This document shows, piece after piece, positions 25,394 to 33,015 of a DNA stretch of 64,000 nt (positions are counted from its first letter, which is position 1; every line of letters starts with the position of its first letter). The notes below the pieces were generated by a model. That model ran no database searches. It was not told the DNA's origin and saw nothing but the letters and a program-made list of their open reading frames with translations. This DNA comes from Mesorhizobium sp. M1D.F.Ca.ET.043.01.1.1. Its GTDB lineage: Bacteria; Pseudomonadota; Alphaproteobacteria; Rhizobiales; Rhizobiaceae. The stretch spans positions 558,001 to 622,000 of the forward strand of contig NZ_CP034444.1 in assembly GCF_003952385.1 (NCBI RefSeq). Direction: 5' to 3'. The position numbers were made by a program, and so were the translations under genes.

Positions 25394-25817
25394 CGGTACG
25401 GACGATCTGCCAGCCGCTGCGCGTGGCCTGGCGCGCGCGGACACGGATGTCGGCGCCCTGCCCGGCTGCTGTGCAGAGCCGCCTGATGACGGACGCGAGC
25501 TCGTCGCGGCTTTCGATCCGCTTCAGCCCGCCGTCGCGACGAGCGCCGAGCAATTCGAATCGGTCGAGCGGGACAAGCGTGCCGTCCGGCTGGCGGATCT
25601 CGAAGGAGGCGTCGATCACGCCCATCCCGATCGCGCTGAACATGGTCCATGAGCGCAGCCATGCCGTCTGCACCCCGAGGACCTGCTCGGCGACCGGACC
25701 GGCGATCATGAAGCCGGCGATCGCGACGAATGCGAACAGCCGCCAGCGTCCCACCGAAACGCGCCCGGCAGGCCTCGCATCCACTCTGATCGAACTGATC
25801 GAAACGAATTCCGCCAC
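25368..25817 (-). CDS. Small membrane protein preceding the HTTM gene
   Basis: 149 residues: one N-terminal transmembrane helix ('LFAFVAIAGFMIAGPVAEQVLG') then a soluble, probably periplasmic domain ('WTMFSAIGMGVIDASFEIRQPDG', 'ELASVIRRLCTAAGQGADIRV'). Proteins of this type often precede HTTM genes and are annotated as hypothetical. First gene of the operon; it overlaps the HTTM start. Confidence 0.6.
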   Translation of the reverse strand: MAEFVSISSIRVDARPAGRVSVGRWRLFAFVAIAGFMIAGPVAEQVLGVQTAWLRSWTMFSAIGMGVIDASFEIRQPDGTLVPLDRFELLGARRDGGLKRIESRDELASVIRRLCTAAGQGADIRVRARQATRSGWQIVRTDAENACAD

Positions 25818-25979
25818 CCGCGCACCCCCGGCGCGACTATAGAGCGGTTCAATGCCCGTTCCAGACCATCCCAGAAAAAGTCAGAGCTCGACGTCGCGCC
25901 CGAGCAGCCGCACCGCGACCTCTATGGCGATGCGCGAGATCAAAGAAGAGGCCTCGCGGAACTGCGCCGCAAGGTTGGG

Positions 25980-26144
25980 TCAGGCCCGTCGAGCCGGGTC
26001 CTCATCAGCAGGCTCGGCCGCCCGCGTCGGCTCTTCCCTCTCGGCGTCGGCCTTGCGCTTCGGACATTCCTCGAAATCATGGTCGCGGCCGCCGCAATAG
26101 GAGCAGCATTTGGCGGGGGTGTCGGGGTGCAGCATCGAGGCCAT
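25980..26144 (-). CDS. Small zinc-knuckle protein
   Basis: About 54 residues from ATG 26144 (26135 possible). 'CSYCGGRDHDFEECP' is an exact CX2CX4HX4C zinc knuckle as in nucleic-acid-binding CCHC proteins. The remainder is charged and low in complexity. A frame upstream is open but shows no conserved sequence. Single-stranded nucleic acid binding is possible; no more can be said. Confidence 0.45.
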   Translation of the reverse strand: MASMLHPDTPAKCCSYCGGRDHDFEECPKRKADAEREEPTRAAEPADEDPARRA

Positions 26145-26276
26145 TCCCAAGAATGCACGAAAAGATGTCCGGTTGCAGCAATTGCGTGAAGCCGCTGCAA
26201 CCGCCGTCCAGCCCGATGCCCCTATATGTTCGCGCAATTCCCACGGAACGCCGCACACTGTCCTGGAATTGCTTAT

Positions 26277-26308
26277 AAAAGGAGCTCGCCGCTCGCGCGG
26301 CGGGCTCC
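26277..26308 (-). terminator. Rho-independent terminator after SPW-repeat gene
   Basis: On the minus strand an 11-bp stem (26281-26291 with 26298-26308, one mismatch) is followed by TTTTATAA. It lies 15 bases past the SPW-repeat stop codon. Confidence 0.75.
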
Positions 26309-26322
26309 CGCTCAATCATCGC

Positions 26323-26682
26323 TCACGCGTGGGCGTGGGGATGACGGACGTCCCAGACGGCCCAGGCCGACGCCGCGACCACGAGCACGCCGAGGACGAC
26401 ATGCGTGATCATGACATTCCTGTCGGCCGCAAAGCCCAGAAGCCAGGGCGACGCGATCAGCCAGAGCCCGAGCACCAGATTTACCCATTCCTCCCATTCG
26501 GCGAACACCGAAAGCGTCGCGAGCGCCAGTGCACCGAGCAGGACGCCGACAATCCAGGCGTTCCACGCGGGCATCATTGCCGCGGTGAATCCGATGACCC
26601 AAGGTGAGATGAACAGGCAGATTGCGAGGATCAGGGTAACCCAGTCCTTGCTCTTCCGTTCTTCCATCAGTTTGCTTGCCAT
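26323..26682 (-). CDS. SPW-repeat membrane protein
   Basis: 119 residues from ATG 26682 (AGGTTGT ribosome site). Four transmembrane helices; two copies of the SPW signature ('FISPWVIGF' and 'IASPWLLGF'). SPW proteins are small integral membrane proteins of unknown function, common in rhizobia. Histidine-rich C-terminus. Has its own terminator. Confidence 0.85.
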   Translation of the reverse strand: MASKLMEERKSKDWVTLILAICLFISPWVIGFTAAMMPAWNAWIVGVLLGALALATLSVFAEWEEWVNLVLGLWLIASPWLLGFAADRNVMITHVVLGVLVVAASAWAVWDVRHPHAHA

Positions 26683-26839
26683 GACAACCTCCATCGATGA
26701 AGCTTGACCAAAGCAACTGCATTCGCGTGCGACACGCACGCTCTGTTAATTGATGTAATACACTTTTACGGACCTGCAAGGGGAGAGACCTGCGGCAGCC
26801 TTGGGTTGCGCGCGAGGCGGCGTCTCCTTATCTGCCTCC

Positions 26840-27109
26840 ATGGCAAAACTCATCGGGCTCGGCATGGTTGTCCTGGCGATCGTCGAGGCCGTCAGTGCAG
26901 TTTGGAAAATGGGTATGTCCGCGCGTAGCCGGCACACCTATGCGCCAGTACCGATGCTGGACGAACCGGAGGGTGTGCCCGCCGAGCGAAGGCGGCACGA
27001 CGAGGCTGGATACACTCGAAAAACCCGCGCCGGATCGGCCCAGCCATCCCTCTGCGGAAAATGGAACGGCTCGTCAGCTGTTGAAATCGCTTGCGTTCTC
27101 GGCGCCTAG
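26840..27109 (+). CDS. Possible small membrane protein
   Basis: 89 residues from ATG 26840: one N-terminal hydrophobic helix ('LIGLGMVVLAIVEAVSAVW') and a basic polar tail. It overlaps the 3' end of the convergent kinase gene by 36 bases, and the tail has no conserved look, so the true gene may be shorter or absent. Confidence 0.3.
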   Translation: MAKLIGLGMVVLAIVEAVSAVWKMGMSARSRHTYAPVPMLDEPEGVPAERRRHDEAGYTRKTRAGSAQPSLCGKWNGSSAVEIACVLGA

Positions 27110-28129
27110 CTGCGGCACGACGATGGCCTCGAGCGGCGCCGTCAACGACCATTTCATCTGGCCAGGCGAACGTTCGAGGCCGGAGGAGCCGCCGAGCGCT
27201 TGCGGCGCCACGCGCTGCAGCACCACCGTGCCAAAGCCCTTGCGCGCCGCCTCATTGGGCTCGCCGTCGCCGGCATCGGTATTCGATGTCTCCTGCCAGA
27301 CAAGGTGGAACCGGCGCTGCGCCTCGGGACCGGTCTCGACCGTCCAGGTGATCCCGACGTGACCGCCCTCACCCGCCAGAGCGCCATATTTCGACGAGTT
27401 GGTGCCGAGTTCGTGGAAGGCCATGCCGAGATTCTGCACGGCGTTCGACTGCAGCGTCAGCAAGGGACCGGAGAGCGAGATGCGCTCCTCGTGGCCGAAC
27501 GGTTTCAGATGTTCCTGGATGAGGTCGAACAGGCTCGCTCCCGCCCATTCCGACGTGACCAGAAGGTCGTGCGAGCGCGACAGCGCCATAATGCGGGCGC
27601 GGATCATCTCCTCGAACTCGTCGGGACTGGCAGAGCGCTTGTTGGTTTCCCTCACCATCGACAGGATCACCGCAAACTGGTTCTTCACGCGATGGTTGAC
27701 CTCGCGCATCAAGAGCCGGATGCGGCGCTCGCTTTCCTTGGCTGCGGTGATGTCGCGGGCGATCGTGGACGCACCGACGATATCGCCGGAAGGGTTCCTG
27801 ATTGGCGAAACCGTGACTGAAACTGCAACCAGCGAGCCGTCCTTGCGCTTTCGCATCGTGTCAAGGCTCGCCACCCCCTCGCCTGCGCTGATGCGGCCGA
27901 TGATGTCGGCCTCTTCGTCATGCAAATGCTCGGGGATGAGGAGCAGCATCGATCGGCCGATAGCTTCCTCCGCACTGTAGCCGAACATGCGTTCGGCCGC
28001 GCGGTTCCAGTCGGTGATGATGCTGTTCAGGTCCTTGCCCATGATGGCGTCGAAGGACGAATCGACAATGGCGGCTAACCGCTCGTTGGCGCTGGCATTT
28101 TCCGATTGGCGGCCCCCGGATTTCACCAT
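27074..28129 (-). CDS. PAS-HWE histidine kinase
   Basis: 351 residues. PAS domain at about 15-130 ('AAIVDSSFDAIMGKDLNSIITDWNRAAERMFGYSAEEAIG'); H-box 'EVNHRVKNQFAVIL' with the phospho-accepting His near residue 145; N-box 'HELGTNSSKYGAL' and the 'WQE' (WxE) that define the HWE subfamily; then a G-box region. Cytoplasmic, no transmembrane helix. HWE kinases of alphaproteobacteria commonly feed the PhyR-NepR-EcfG general stress response, which fits the EcfG-like promoters around. No response regulator is adjacent. Confidence 0.88.
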   Translation of the reverse strand: MVKSGGRQSENASANERLAAIVDSSFDAIMGKDLNSIITDWNRAAERMFGYSAEEAIGRSMLLLIPEHLHDEEADIIGRISAGEGVASLDTMRKRKDGSLVAVSVTVSPIRNPSGDIVGASTIARDITAAKESERRIRLLMREVNHRVKNQFAVILSMVRETNKRSASPDEFEEMIRARIMALSRSHDLLVTSEWAGASLFDLIQEHLKPFGHEERISLSGPLLTLQSNAVQNLGMAFHELGTNSSKYGALAGEGGHVGITWTVETGPEAQRRFHLVWQETSNTDAGDGEPNEAARKGFGTVVLQRVAPQALGGSSGLERSPGQMKWSLTAPLEAIVVPQLGAENASDFNS

Positions 28130-28167
28130 GGGCGTTAGCTAGCGCGTTCGGAGCTCAAGGCAAGCGC

Positions 28168-28413
28168 CTAAGCCTTGGAACGGTCGGGATTTTCGCCGCT
28201 GGCCTTATCCGGGGCCAGCACGCCGAAATCCTGTGACTTCACCCCAGCCTCGGCGGTCAGGAAGCCGTCCGACGCAAGACCGCGGCGCAGCAATTCACGC
28301 ACCGCGGCCGACCGGCTCGGCATCCGCTTTTCAAAACGCCAGTTTTCCAGCGCCGCCAGCTCTTCCTCAGTCAGCATGATCTGTAGCCGCTGCGGCCGCT
28401 CCAGTTCAACCAT
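28168..28413 (-). CDS. Ribbon-helix-helix-like DNA-binding protein
   Basis: 81 residues from ATG 28413, supported by GAGGGAGG eight bases upstream. 'QRLQIMLTEEELAALENWRF' and 'SRSAAVRELLRRGLASDG' follow the strand-helix-helix pattern of CopG/Arc repressors. The C-terminal 30 residues are extended and polar. Probably a small regulator. It sits upstream of the HWE kinase with a short gap and could be in one transcription unit with it. Confidence 0.65.
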   Translation of the reverse strand: MVELERPQRLQIMLTEEELAALENWRFEKRMPSRSAAVRELLRRGLASDGFLTAEAGVKSQDFGVLAPDKASGENPDRSKA

Positions 28414-28689
28414 CTTCAACCTCCCTCAAAAACCGAGGAACGCCACGAATGAGTATCTGTCTCACTGTGAGTAGAAGTAGGGCTTGGCTCAATGGACGTC
28501 AAGGAAGACGTATGCGGCAACGCAGGCTTACGCTAACGATACCAAATTGAGTACGAACCCGCATTTGATGAACTATACTAACTAATTGATTTATTTATGT
28601 CTTTTAACATTTGTGTATTGTCAGACGCGCGGTATGGGCGCATGCTGCCAATAGAGGGATAAACCGTCCGCGAAAGGGAGGGTTTTCGG

Positions 28690-29028
28690 ATGTCACGAGC
28701 ATTTTCTGACCGGTTGCGCGATGACGCCCACTGCAAGGTCCAAAGGGCCTTGCAGGACAACGGGATCATCAACATCATAAAGTTGTCGGAGGAAATCAGG
28801 CTTATCCACGTCGCGGAGAATATCGCCCGAGAGGATATCGAGAGCCTGGTGATGCACGTGGCCCAGTTCTATGGCGCGGCCATCGAGTTCGATGAGGAAA
28901 CCCTGACAGCGCTCGACCTGCCCGATGCCTGTCCGGCGGACAGCCGCAATGACCTCGAAAAGGCGCTCAGCGAGCGGGCCCGGCCGGACGCTCCGACCAA
29001 GCTGCTCCAGCTTGATCGGGGCGGATAG
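28690..29028 (+). CDS. Conserved hypothetical protein
   Basis: 112 residues from ATG 28690 with AAAGGGAGGG upstream. Helical N-terminal half ('IINIIKLSEEIRLIHVAENIAREDIESLVMHVAQFYGAAIEFDEE') and a polar tail. No family recognised; the length and codon use look genuine. The 276-base segment before it (28414-28689) is AT-rich without another gene and probably contains its promoter. Confidence 0.6.
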   Translation: MSRAFSDRLRDDAHCKVQRALQDNGIINIIKLSEEIRLIHVAENIAREDIESLVMHVAQFYGAAIEFDEETLTALDLPDACPADSRNDLEKALSERARPDAPTKLLQLDRGG

Positions 29029-29084
29029 CAACCGGCGACGGACATTCGCCAGGCCCCTGACCGTAAACAGATCACCTTTGTCGG

Positions 29085-29309
29085 TCAGGCCCGCTTGATC
29101 TGGCGTTTTTGGGCAGGTTTCTTCGGCACGGCCGCAGGCGTCTCGGCTTCCTGCGCCAATCTTGCGGCGCGCAGGCGCTCCGTCTTGGCAATCCTTGCCG
29201 CCGCTTCCAGATCGACAATTTGCCGAGCGACACGACTGGTCATGTCACCCTTCGCTTCGGTTCGCGACGGATTCGGCTTGAACAGCCCGGGTTCGGGTAT
29301 GTGCTTCAT
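29085..29309 (-). CDS. Small conserved rhizobial protein
   Basis: 74 residues, basic: 'VARQIVDLEAAARIAKTERLRAARLAQEAE' is a likely helix or short coiled coil, and the end is Lys/Arg/Gln-rich ('KKPAQKRQIKRA'). Nucleic-acid association is possible from charge alone. Convergent with the preceding gene. Function unknown. Confidence 0.6.
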   Translation of the reverse strand: MKHIPEPGLFKPNPSRTEAKGDMTSRVARQIVDLEAAARIAKTERLRAARLAQEAETPAAVPKKPAQKRQIKRA

Positions 29310-29416
29310 TGCTTCATCTTTCTGAATGGAAAAGGCCGGGCAAAGCCCGACCTCCTCCGATACGCCTCGATGGCCGATGCCAGTACATCCGTGGTCAAAG
29401 ATGCGAAGCGCTCCGA

Positions 29417-29626
29417 TCAGGCAGCCTGGAGGTTTTCCGCAGAGCTCTTGCCGTTGCGGTTATCCTTGACGATGTCGAAGCTTACCTTCTGGCCCTCGAC
29501 CAGGGAACGCATGCCGGCGCGCTCCACGGCCGAGATATGAACGAACACGTCCGGCTGGCCATTGCCCTGTTCGATAAAACCGAAGCCCTTGGTGGCATTG
29601 AAAAACTTCACGGTTCCAGTAGTCAT
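29417..29626 (-). CDS. Cold shock protein, CspA family
   Basis: 69 residues from ATG 29626 with GAAAGGAGAT upstream. A single cold-shock domain with RNP1 'KGFGFIEQ' and RNP2 'VFVHIS' binding single-stranded RNA/DNA; acts as an RNA chaperone. '[15 protein letters not shown]' is canonical. Length is typical of the family. The sequence before it (29627-29900) has no gene that can be supported. Confidence 0.95.
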   Translation of the reverse strand: MTTGTVKFFNATKGFGFIEQGNGQPDVFVHISAVERAGMRSLVEGQKVSFDIVKDNRNGKSSAENLQAA

Positions 29627-29903
29627 TGCGATCTCCTTTCGAAATCGACGCAAATTATCGCCGCTTGGCCACTAGCCAAACGCCGCGCTTTCGAAATTGA
29701 GATGGAATATCGTCAGGGCGCCAAAGCGCGGAAACAACGTTCGTTCAACAAGATCGATGTGCCATACATAGCGCTGAATTTCGACAGCGGCAAGGGAGCC
29801 TCGGACAACACTTTCGGGGTGCCAAGAATTTTCCCGATACATCCCAAGCTCTTCACATGGATCGAGGCGTTGGCCGCACACCGGATTTCCCGGATCGAGG
29901 CAC

Positions 29904-30317
29904 CTATGCGTCGGCTGTCAATCCGCCGAGCAGATAGAGCCCGACCTCATACTTCGCCGGCGAAACGCCCGCCTGGTGGGCCTGCCAAAGATTATCCTTG
30001 AGGTCCGCCTCCTTGACGGCCAGCGCGAGCTCGTTGGACCCCGCGCGGCAGATGAAGTCCTGCTCGCTTTCGTCCATCCGTCTGGTCAGAGCGTCGACGG
30101 CCGCGACGACGGACAAGCCGAAGCCCGCCGCACCGAGCCGACCGAGCGTCCACCCTTCGCCCTTCTCGACCACGTCGTGCAGATAGGCGACGGTTTTCTC
30201 GTCCAGCGTTTCGACGGCGTCGGCAACACGCCTGACATGTTCGATATAGGGGCGGCCGGTCTTGTCCTTCTGGCCGCGATGGGCCTCCTCGGCGATCTTC
30301 GCCGCGCGGTAAAGCAT
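29904..30317 (-). CDS. HD-domain hydrolase related to SpoT/RelA hydrolases
   Basis: About 137 residues from ATG 30317 (upstream in-frame ATGs at 30398, 30437 and 30449). 'EEAHRGQKDKTGRPYIEHVRRVADAV', 'AYLHDVVEKGEGWTLGRLGAAG' carry the HD-type metal site (H..., HD) of the small ppGpp-hydrolase (MESH1-like) group; later 'VKEADLKDNLWQA' supplies the last ligand region. It may hydrolyse (p)ppGpp or another nucleotide. The start at 30317 is chosen for a GAGAGAGA ribosome site, and because the predicted EcfG promoter overlaps the ATG at 30449. Confidence 0.8.
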   Translation of the reverse strand: MLYRAAKIAEEAHRGQKDKTGRPYIEHVRRVADAVETLDEKTVAYLHDVVEKGEGWTLGRLGAAGFGLSVVAAVDALTRRMDESEQDFICRAGSNELALAVKEADLKDNLWQAHQAGVSPAKYEVGLYLLGGLTADA

Positions 30318-30444
30318 GATCTCTCTCTCAATTTGGAAGCCCGCCCCGGCGGGGACATCCGAGGCGGGCTGGATCGGGCTCTGGAATACCCAGTCCATCG
30401 GCGCGCCCTTCACGGGGGGTGCGGAACCGCGCGCCATGAACGAG

Positions 30445-30469
30445 AACATCAGCAGCGTCTAAAGGTTCC
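30445..30469 (-). promoter_or_regulatory. EcfG-type promoter for the HD-domain gene
   Basis: Minus strand GGAAC (complement of 30465-30469), 17-base spacer, GTT (complement of 30445-30447). It is divergent from the CsbD promoter 40 bases away. Confidence 0.55.
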
Positions 30470-30505
30470 CTCTCCATGTCGCGATTCCAGGGATCGGCCA
30501 AAACA

Positions 30506-30530
30506 GGAACTCGCGGCCGGCGCCGCCGTT
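30506..30530 (+). promoter_or_regulatory. EcfG-type promoter for the CsbD gene
   Basis: GGAAC 30506-30510, 17-base spacer, GTT 30528-30530, 30 bases before the CsbD start codon. Confidence 0.65.
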
Positions 30531-30559
30531 ACCCATCATGCAAAAAAGGAGGTCCCGCC

Positions 30560-30763
30560 ATGGATTGGAACCGCGTCGAAGGAAACTGGAAACAGGTCAA
30601 GGGCAAGGTGAAGGAACAGTGGGGCAAGCTCACCGACGATGACCTCGACCGCATCGCGGGAAAACGCGACCAGCTCGAAGGCAAGATCCAGGAACGCTAC
30701 GGCATCGAGAAGGATCGCGTCCGCCGCGACATAGACGACTGGGCGAGGCGCCAGGGCTGGTAG
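30560..30763 (+). CDS. CsbD family stress protein
   Basis: 67 residues from ATG 30560, AAAGGAGGT upstream. 'MDWNRVEGNWKQVKGKVKEQ' and 'WGKLTDDDLDRIAGKRDQL' are the CsbD signature; the protein is small, hydrophilic and helical. CsbD-like proteins are general stress proteins of unknown biochemical role. The EcfG-like promoter upstream and the terminator-like stem after the gene make it a self-contained unit. Confidence 0.92.
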   Translation: MDWNRVEGNWKQVKGKVKEQWGKLTDDDLDRIAGKRDQLEGKIQERYGIEKDRVRRDIDDWARRQGW

Positions 30764-30779
30764 CGGCCAGATAAATGAT

Positions 30780-30808
30780 GCCGCAGGCCCCTCAAGCCGG
30801 CCTGCGGC
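30780..30808 (+). terminator. Terminator-like hairpin after CsbD
   Basis: Perfect 10-bp stem GCCGCAGGCC / GGCCTGCGGC with a 9-nt loop, followed by only two T residues. Confidence 0.5.
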
Positions 30809-30847
30809 TTCAAGCAGGGAATTTTGATTTCAGAGCAATGACACTAT

Positions 30848-30901
30848 ATTAGTTGACTAATGATCTATGGCACGATTAGTTGACTAATGATTTGTGGCAC
30901 G
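30848..30901. repeat. Tandem 27-bp direct repeat upstream of a small gene
   Basis: Two adjacent 27-base units (30848-30874, 30875-30901) differing at two positions. Each contains ATTAGTTGACTAAT, an interrupted palindrome (TTAGT-TG-ACTAA). The second unit ends eight bases before ATG 30910, so a regulator binding there would also cover the ribosome site region. Confidence 0.75.
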
Positions 30902-30909
30902 GTGAACCG

Positions 30910-31095
30910 ATGGCCAGGAAGAAATCGAGACCGGCCTTGTCCGCCATAGCGACAGCCTCCCGGTCGGAGGCTAGCGAGGCCGTCTATTTTGCCCGCAAAT
31001 GCGGCCTTACCCCCGAAGAAGCGCTGCGGATCATGCGCGAGGCGCAGATTACGCCCGCGCTCAAGTCGCCAGATAGCGCAAAGCGGAAGCACTGA
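30910..31095 (+). CDS. Small DUF3606-like protein
   Basis: 61 residues from ATG 30910. The core 'YFARKCGLTPEEALRIMREA' matches the helix-turn-helix-like pattern of DUF3606 peptides; the N-terminus is basic. No proven function. Preceded by the 27-bp tandem repeat, which could be its operator. Three similar small genes lie elsewhere in the window. Confidence 0.55.
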   Translation: MARKKSRPALSAIATASRSEASEAVYFARKCGLTPEEALRIMREAQITPALKSPDSAKRKH

Positions 31096-31171
31096 GCGGC
31101 AATCGCGCCGATCCAATTTCGTCCTGGCTTCAGCCGGAGGCCCGGTTCCTCAAAAGCCGGCAGTCCGGCCG

Positions 31172-31372
31172 CTAGCCGGGCGACGCATTACCGCGGTTCT
31201 TCGCGAGGTCCTTCAATGCCTTGAGAAAGATCGGAGCCGCCAGATCGCATTTGCGTTTGGACGGCCCATTGGTGTGGATGACTATTTCGGCCTGTTTCAG
31301 GGTCAGGCCGTGCTTTTGGGCGAATTCGAGCGGTTCATAGGCCTGCTCCCAACCTGGCCCTGTCTTCAGCAT
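31172..31372 (-). CDS. Small DUF3606-like protein
   Basis: 66 residues from ATG 31372, supported by GGAGG 11-15 bases upstream. 'EPLEFAQKHGLTLKQAEIVIHTNG' is the same helix pattern as in the 30910-31095 product, followed by a basic stretch and 'APIFLKALKDLAK'. Unknown function; possibly a small nucleoid or stress protein. Confidence 0.6.
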   Translation of the reverse strand: MLKTGPGWEQAYEPLEFAQKHGLTLKQAEIVIHTNGPSKRKCDLAAPIFLKALKDLAKNRGNASPG

Positions 31373-31543
31373 TGTGACGGTTTCCTCCCGCGATCGATTG
31401 ATACGTGGCAACGCGTCCGGCTCAACAAGGTTTCAATGGCATGCGCCAGGACGGCGCGCCGGACTTCAGCCAGCGCCGGGCGCCCAAATATTCGTCAATA
31501 ACAAATGATCGGTTTGGGCCATGTCATGGCCGAAATTCTCTCC

Positions 31544-31568
31544 GGAACAAGTCGGTTCGAATGGAGTT
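31544..31568 (+). promoter_or_regulatory. EcfG-type promoter for the DUF892 gene
   Basis: GGAAC 31544-31548, 17-base spacer, GTT 31566-31568, 34 bases before the start codon. Confidence 0.65.
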
Positions 31569-31601
31569 GAGGCTGACCAACCCATCAGGAGATGCAAGGC
31601 A

Positions 31602-32114
31602 ATGGCAACGACCAAAGCGGCCACGAAGAAAGGCCTGAATGAACTTTTCCACGACACGCTGAAGGACATCTATTTCGCCGAGAAGAAAATTCTGGCGACG
31701 CTTCCCAAGATGGCCAAGGCGGCGCAAAGCAATGACCTGAAGGCTGCCTTCGAAAAGCATCGCGGCCAAACCGAGGAGCATGTCGCGCGCCTCGAGGAGG
31801 TCTTCGAGGTGATCGACAAGAAGCCGGCCGGCAAGACCTGCGCCGCCATCATGGGCATTACCGAGGAAGGCGCCGAGATCATGGAGGAATACAAGGGATC
31901 GCCCTCGCTCGACGCCGGTCTGCTGGCGGCGGCGCAAGCAGTCGAGCACTATGAAATCTCGCGCTATGGGACGCTGAGAACCTGGGCCTCCGAACTCGGG
32001 CTTACCCAGGCAGTCAACCTTCTCGACAAGACACTCGGCGAGGAGAAGGAGACCGACGCCGCGCTCACCGAACTTGCCGAAACCGCAGTCAACGTCGCCG
32101 CCGAAGCGGCGTAG
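31602..32114 (+). CDS. DUF892 (YciE/YciF-type) ferritin-like protein
   Basis: 170 residues from ATG 31602. Four-helix ferritin-like bundle: 'LNELFHDTLKDIYFAEKKILATLPKMA', 'FEKHRGQTEEHVARLEEVFE', 'DAGLLAAAQAVEHYEISRYGTLRTWA', 'TLGEEKETDAALTELAE', with the Glu/His residues expected of a di-metal site. Family members are stress-induced in many bacteria; the reaction is not settled. Controlled by an EcfG-like promoter here. Confidence 0.92.
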   Translation: MATTKAATKKGLNELFHDTLKDIYFAEKKILATLPKMAKAAQSNDLKAAFEKHRGQTEEHVARLEEVFEVIDKKPAGKTCAAIMGITEEGAEIMEEYKGSPSLDAGLLAAAQAVEHYEISRYGTLRTWASELGLTQAVNLLDKTLGEEKETDAALTELAETAVNVAAEAA

Positions 32115-32201
32115 CGGAAGACAGGATCTTCCCTCAATTCTGCTCTTCCTCGAGCCCTGGCGATACCTCGCCGAGGCTCGTAACCCCGCTCGGGCCGGCA
32201 T

Positions 32202-32576
32202 ATGGAAAAAGCATTCAATCGAATGGCGGAGGCAGTCGCCCGCGCCACCGGCAGGCCGTGGGCCTTTGCCCTTTGCGTGGCGTCGGTTCTGATCTGGGGT
32301 GTCACCGGCCCGGTCTTTCACTATTCCGAAACCTGGCAGCTCGTCATCAACACCGGCACCACGATCGTCACCTTCCTGATGGTGTTCCTGATCCAGAACA
32401 CGCAGAACCGCGACGGCGCAGCCATCCAGGCCAAGCTCGACGAACTGATCCGCTCGGGCCGGGCCAAGAACGACTTCATCGGTATCGAGCATTTGACGGA
32501 GGCCGAGGTCGAGGAGTTCCGGGCCCGCTGCGCCGAAGCCAAGAGATCGCGGATGGCCAAGGCCCAGGTTGGATGA
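32202..32576 (+). CDS. Low-affinity iron permease family protein
   Basis: 124 residues. 'FNRMAEAVARATGRPWAF', two transmembrane helices ('FALCVASVLIWGVTGPVF', 'WQLVINTGTTIVTFLMVFLIQ') and the family motif 'QNTQNRDGAAIQAKLDELI' define the small bacterial members of the FET4-like low-affinity iron permease family. Whether these short forms transport iron is not established. It starts 88 bases after the DUF892 gene and may share its promoter. Confidence 0.88.
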   Translation: MEKAFNRMAEAVARATGRPWAFALCVASVLIWGVTGPVFHYSETWQLVINTGTTIVTFLMVFLIQNTQNRDGAAIQAKLDELIRSGRAKNDFIGIEHLTEAEVEEFRARCAEAKRSRMAKAQVG

Positions 32577-32657
32577 CGCCGCCTATCGGCGGCTTGGAGA
32601 AGAACGCGGCAAGGTTTCCGCCGGCCGGCAGCTGCCTTGGGGAGACACTGCGGAAAT

Positions 32658-32682
32658 GGAACTTCAGTCGCGGCCGATTGTT
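32658..32682 (+). promoter_or_regulatory. EcfG-type promoter
   Basis: GGAAC 32658-32662, 17-base spacer, GTT 32680-32682, 24 bases before ATG 32707. Confidence 0.6.
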
Positions 32683-32706
32683 CCACTGGGGAGGCGGACA
32701 TCCAGC

Positions 32707-33015
32707 ATGGCCAGATCGTCGCTGCATCTGCTCAAGGGCATAGGCTATTTGATCTCGACGGTGAGCGTGATGCTACTGGCGGTCGTCAGTTGGGGAAGCG
32801 CATCCCAAAGCCCGGTGCTGACTGCCTGCCTGCTCGGCGGCGCCACCACATCGATCGTCGGCATGTTCTGCCGCTGGCTTTCCTATGAAGTCGAAAAGCG
32901 CCAGGAGGAGCGACAGGCCCGAGCAACGCCAGACCGCGGATCGCCGGGCAGCAGCGTCAACAACCTTGCCTCCGCCGCCGGAACGCCGAGACCAGCACCG
33001 CGATCAGGCCGCTGA
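32707..33015 (+). CDS. Small two-span membrane protein
   Basis: 102 residues from ATG 32707. Two transmembrane helices ('LKGIGYLISTVSVMLLAVVSW' and 'TACLLGGATTSIVGMFCRWLSY') and a charged tail ('EVEKRQEERQARA'). The last 59 bases overlap the 3' end of the convergent BrkB-like gene, so the true C-terminus deserves care. EcfG-like promoter upstream; function unknown. Confidence 0.6.
   Translation: MARSSLHLLKGIGYLISTVSVMLLAVVSWGSASQSPVLTACLLGGATTSIVGMFCRWLSYEVEKRQEERQARATPDRGSPGSSVNNLASAAGTPRPAPRSGR

Noticed and set aside
30848..30901. CRISPR array
   Set aside because: Only two adjacent units with no spacer and no cas genes.
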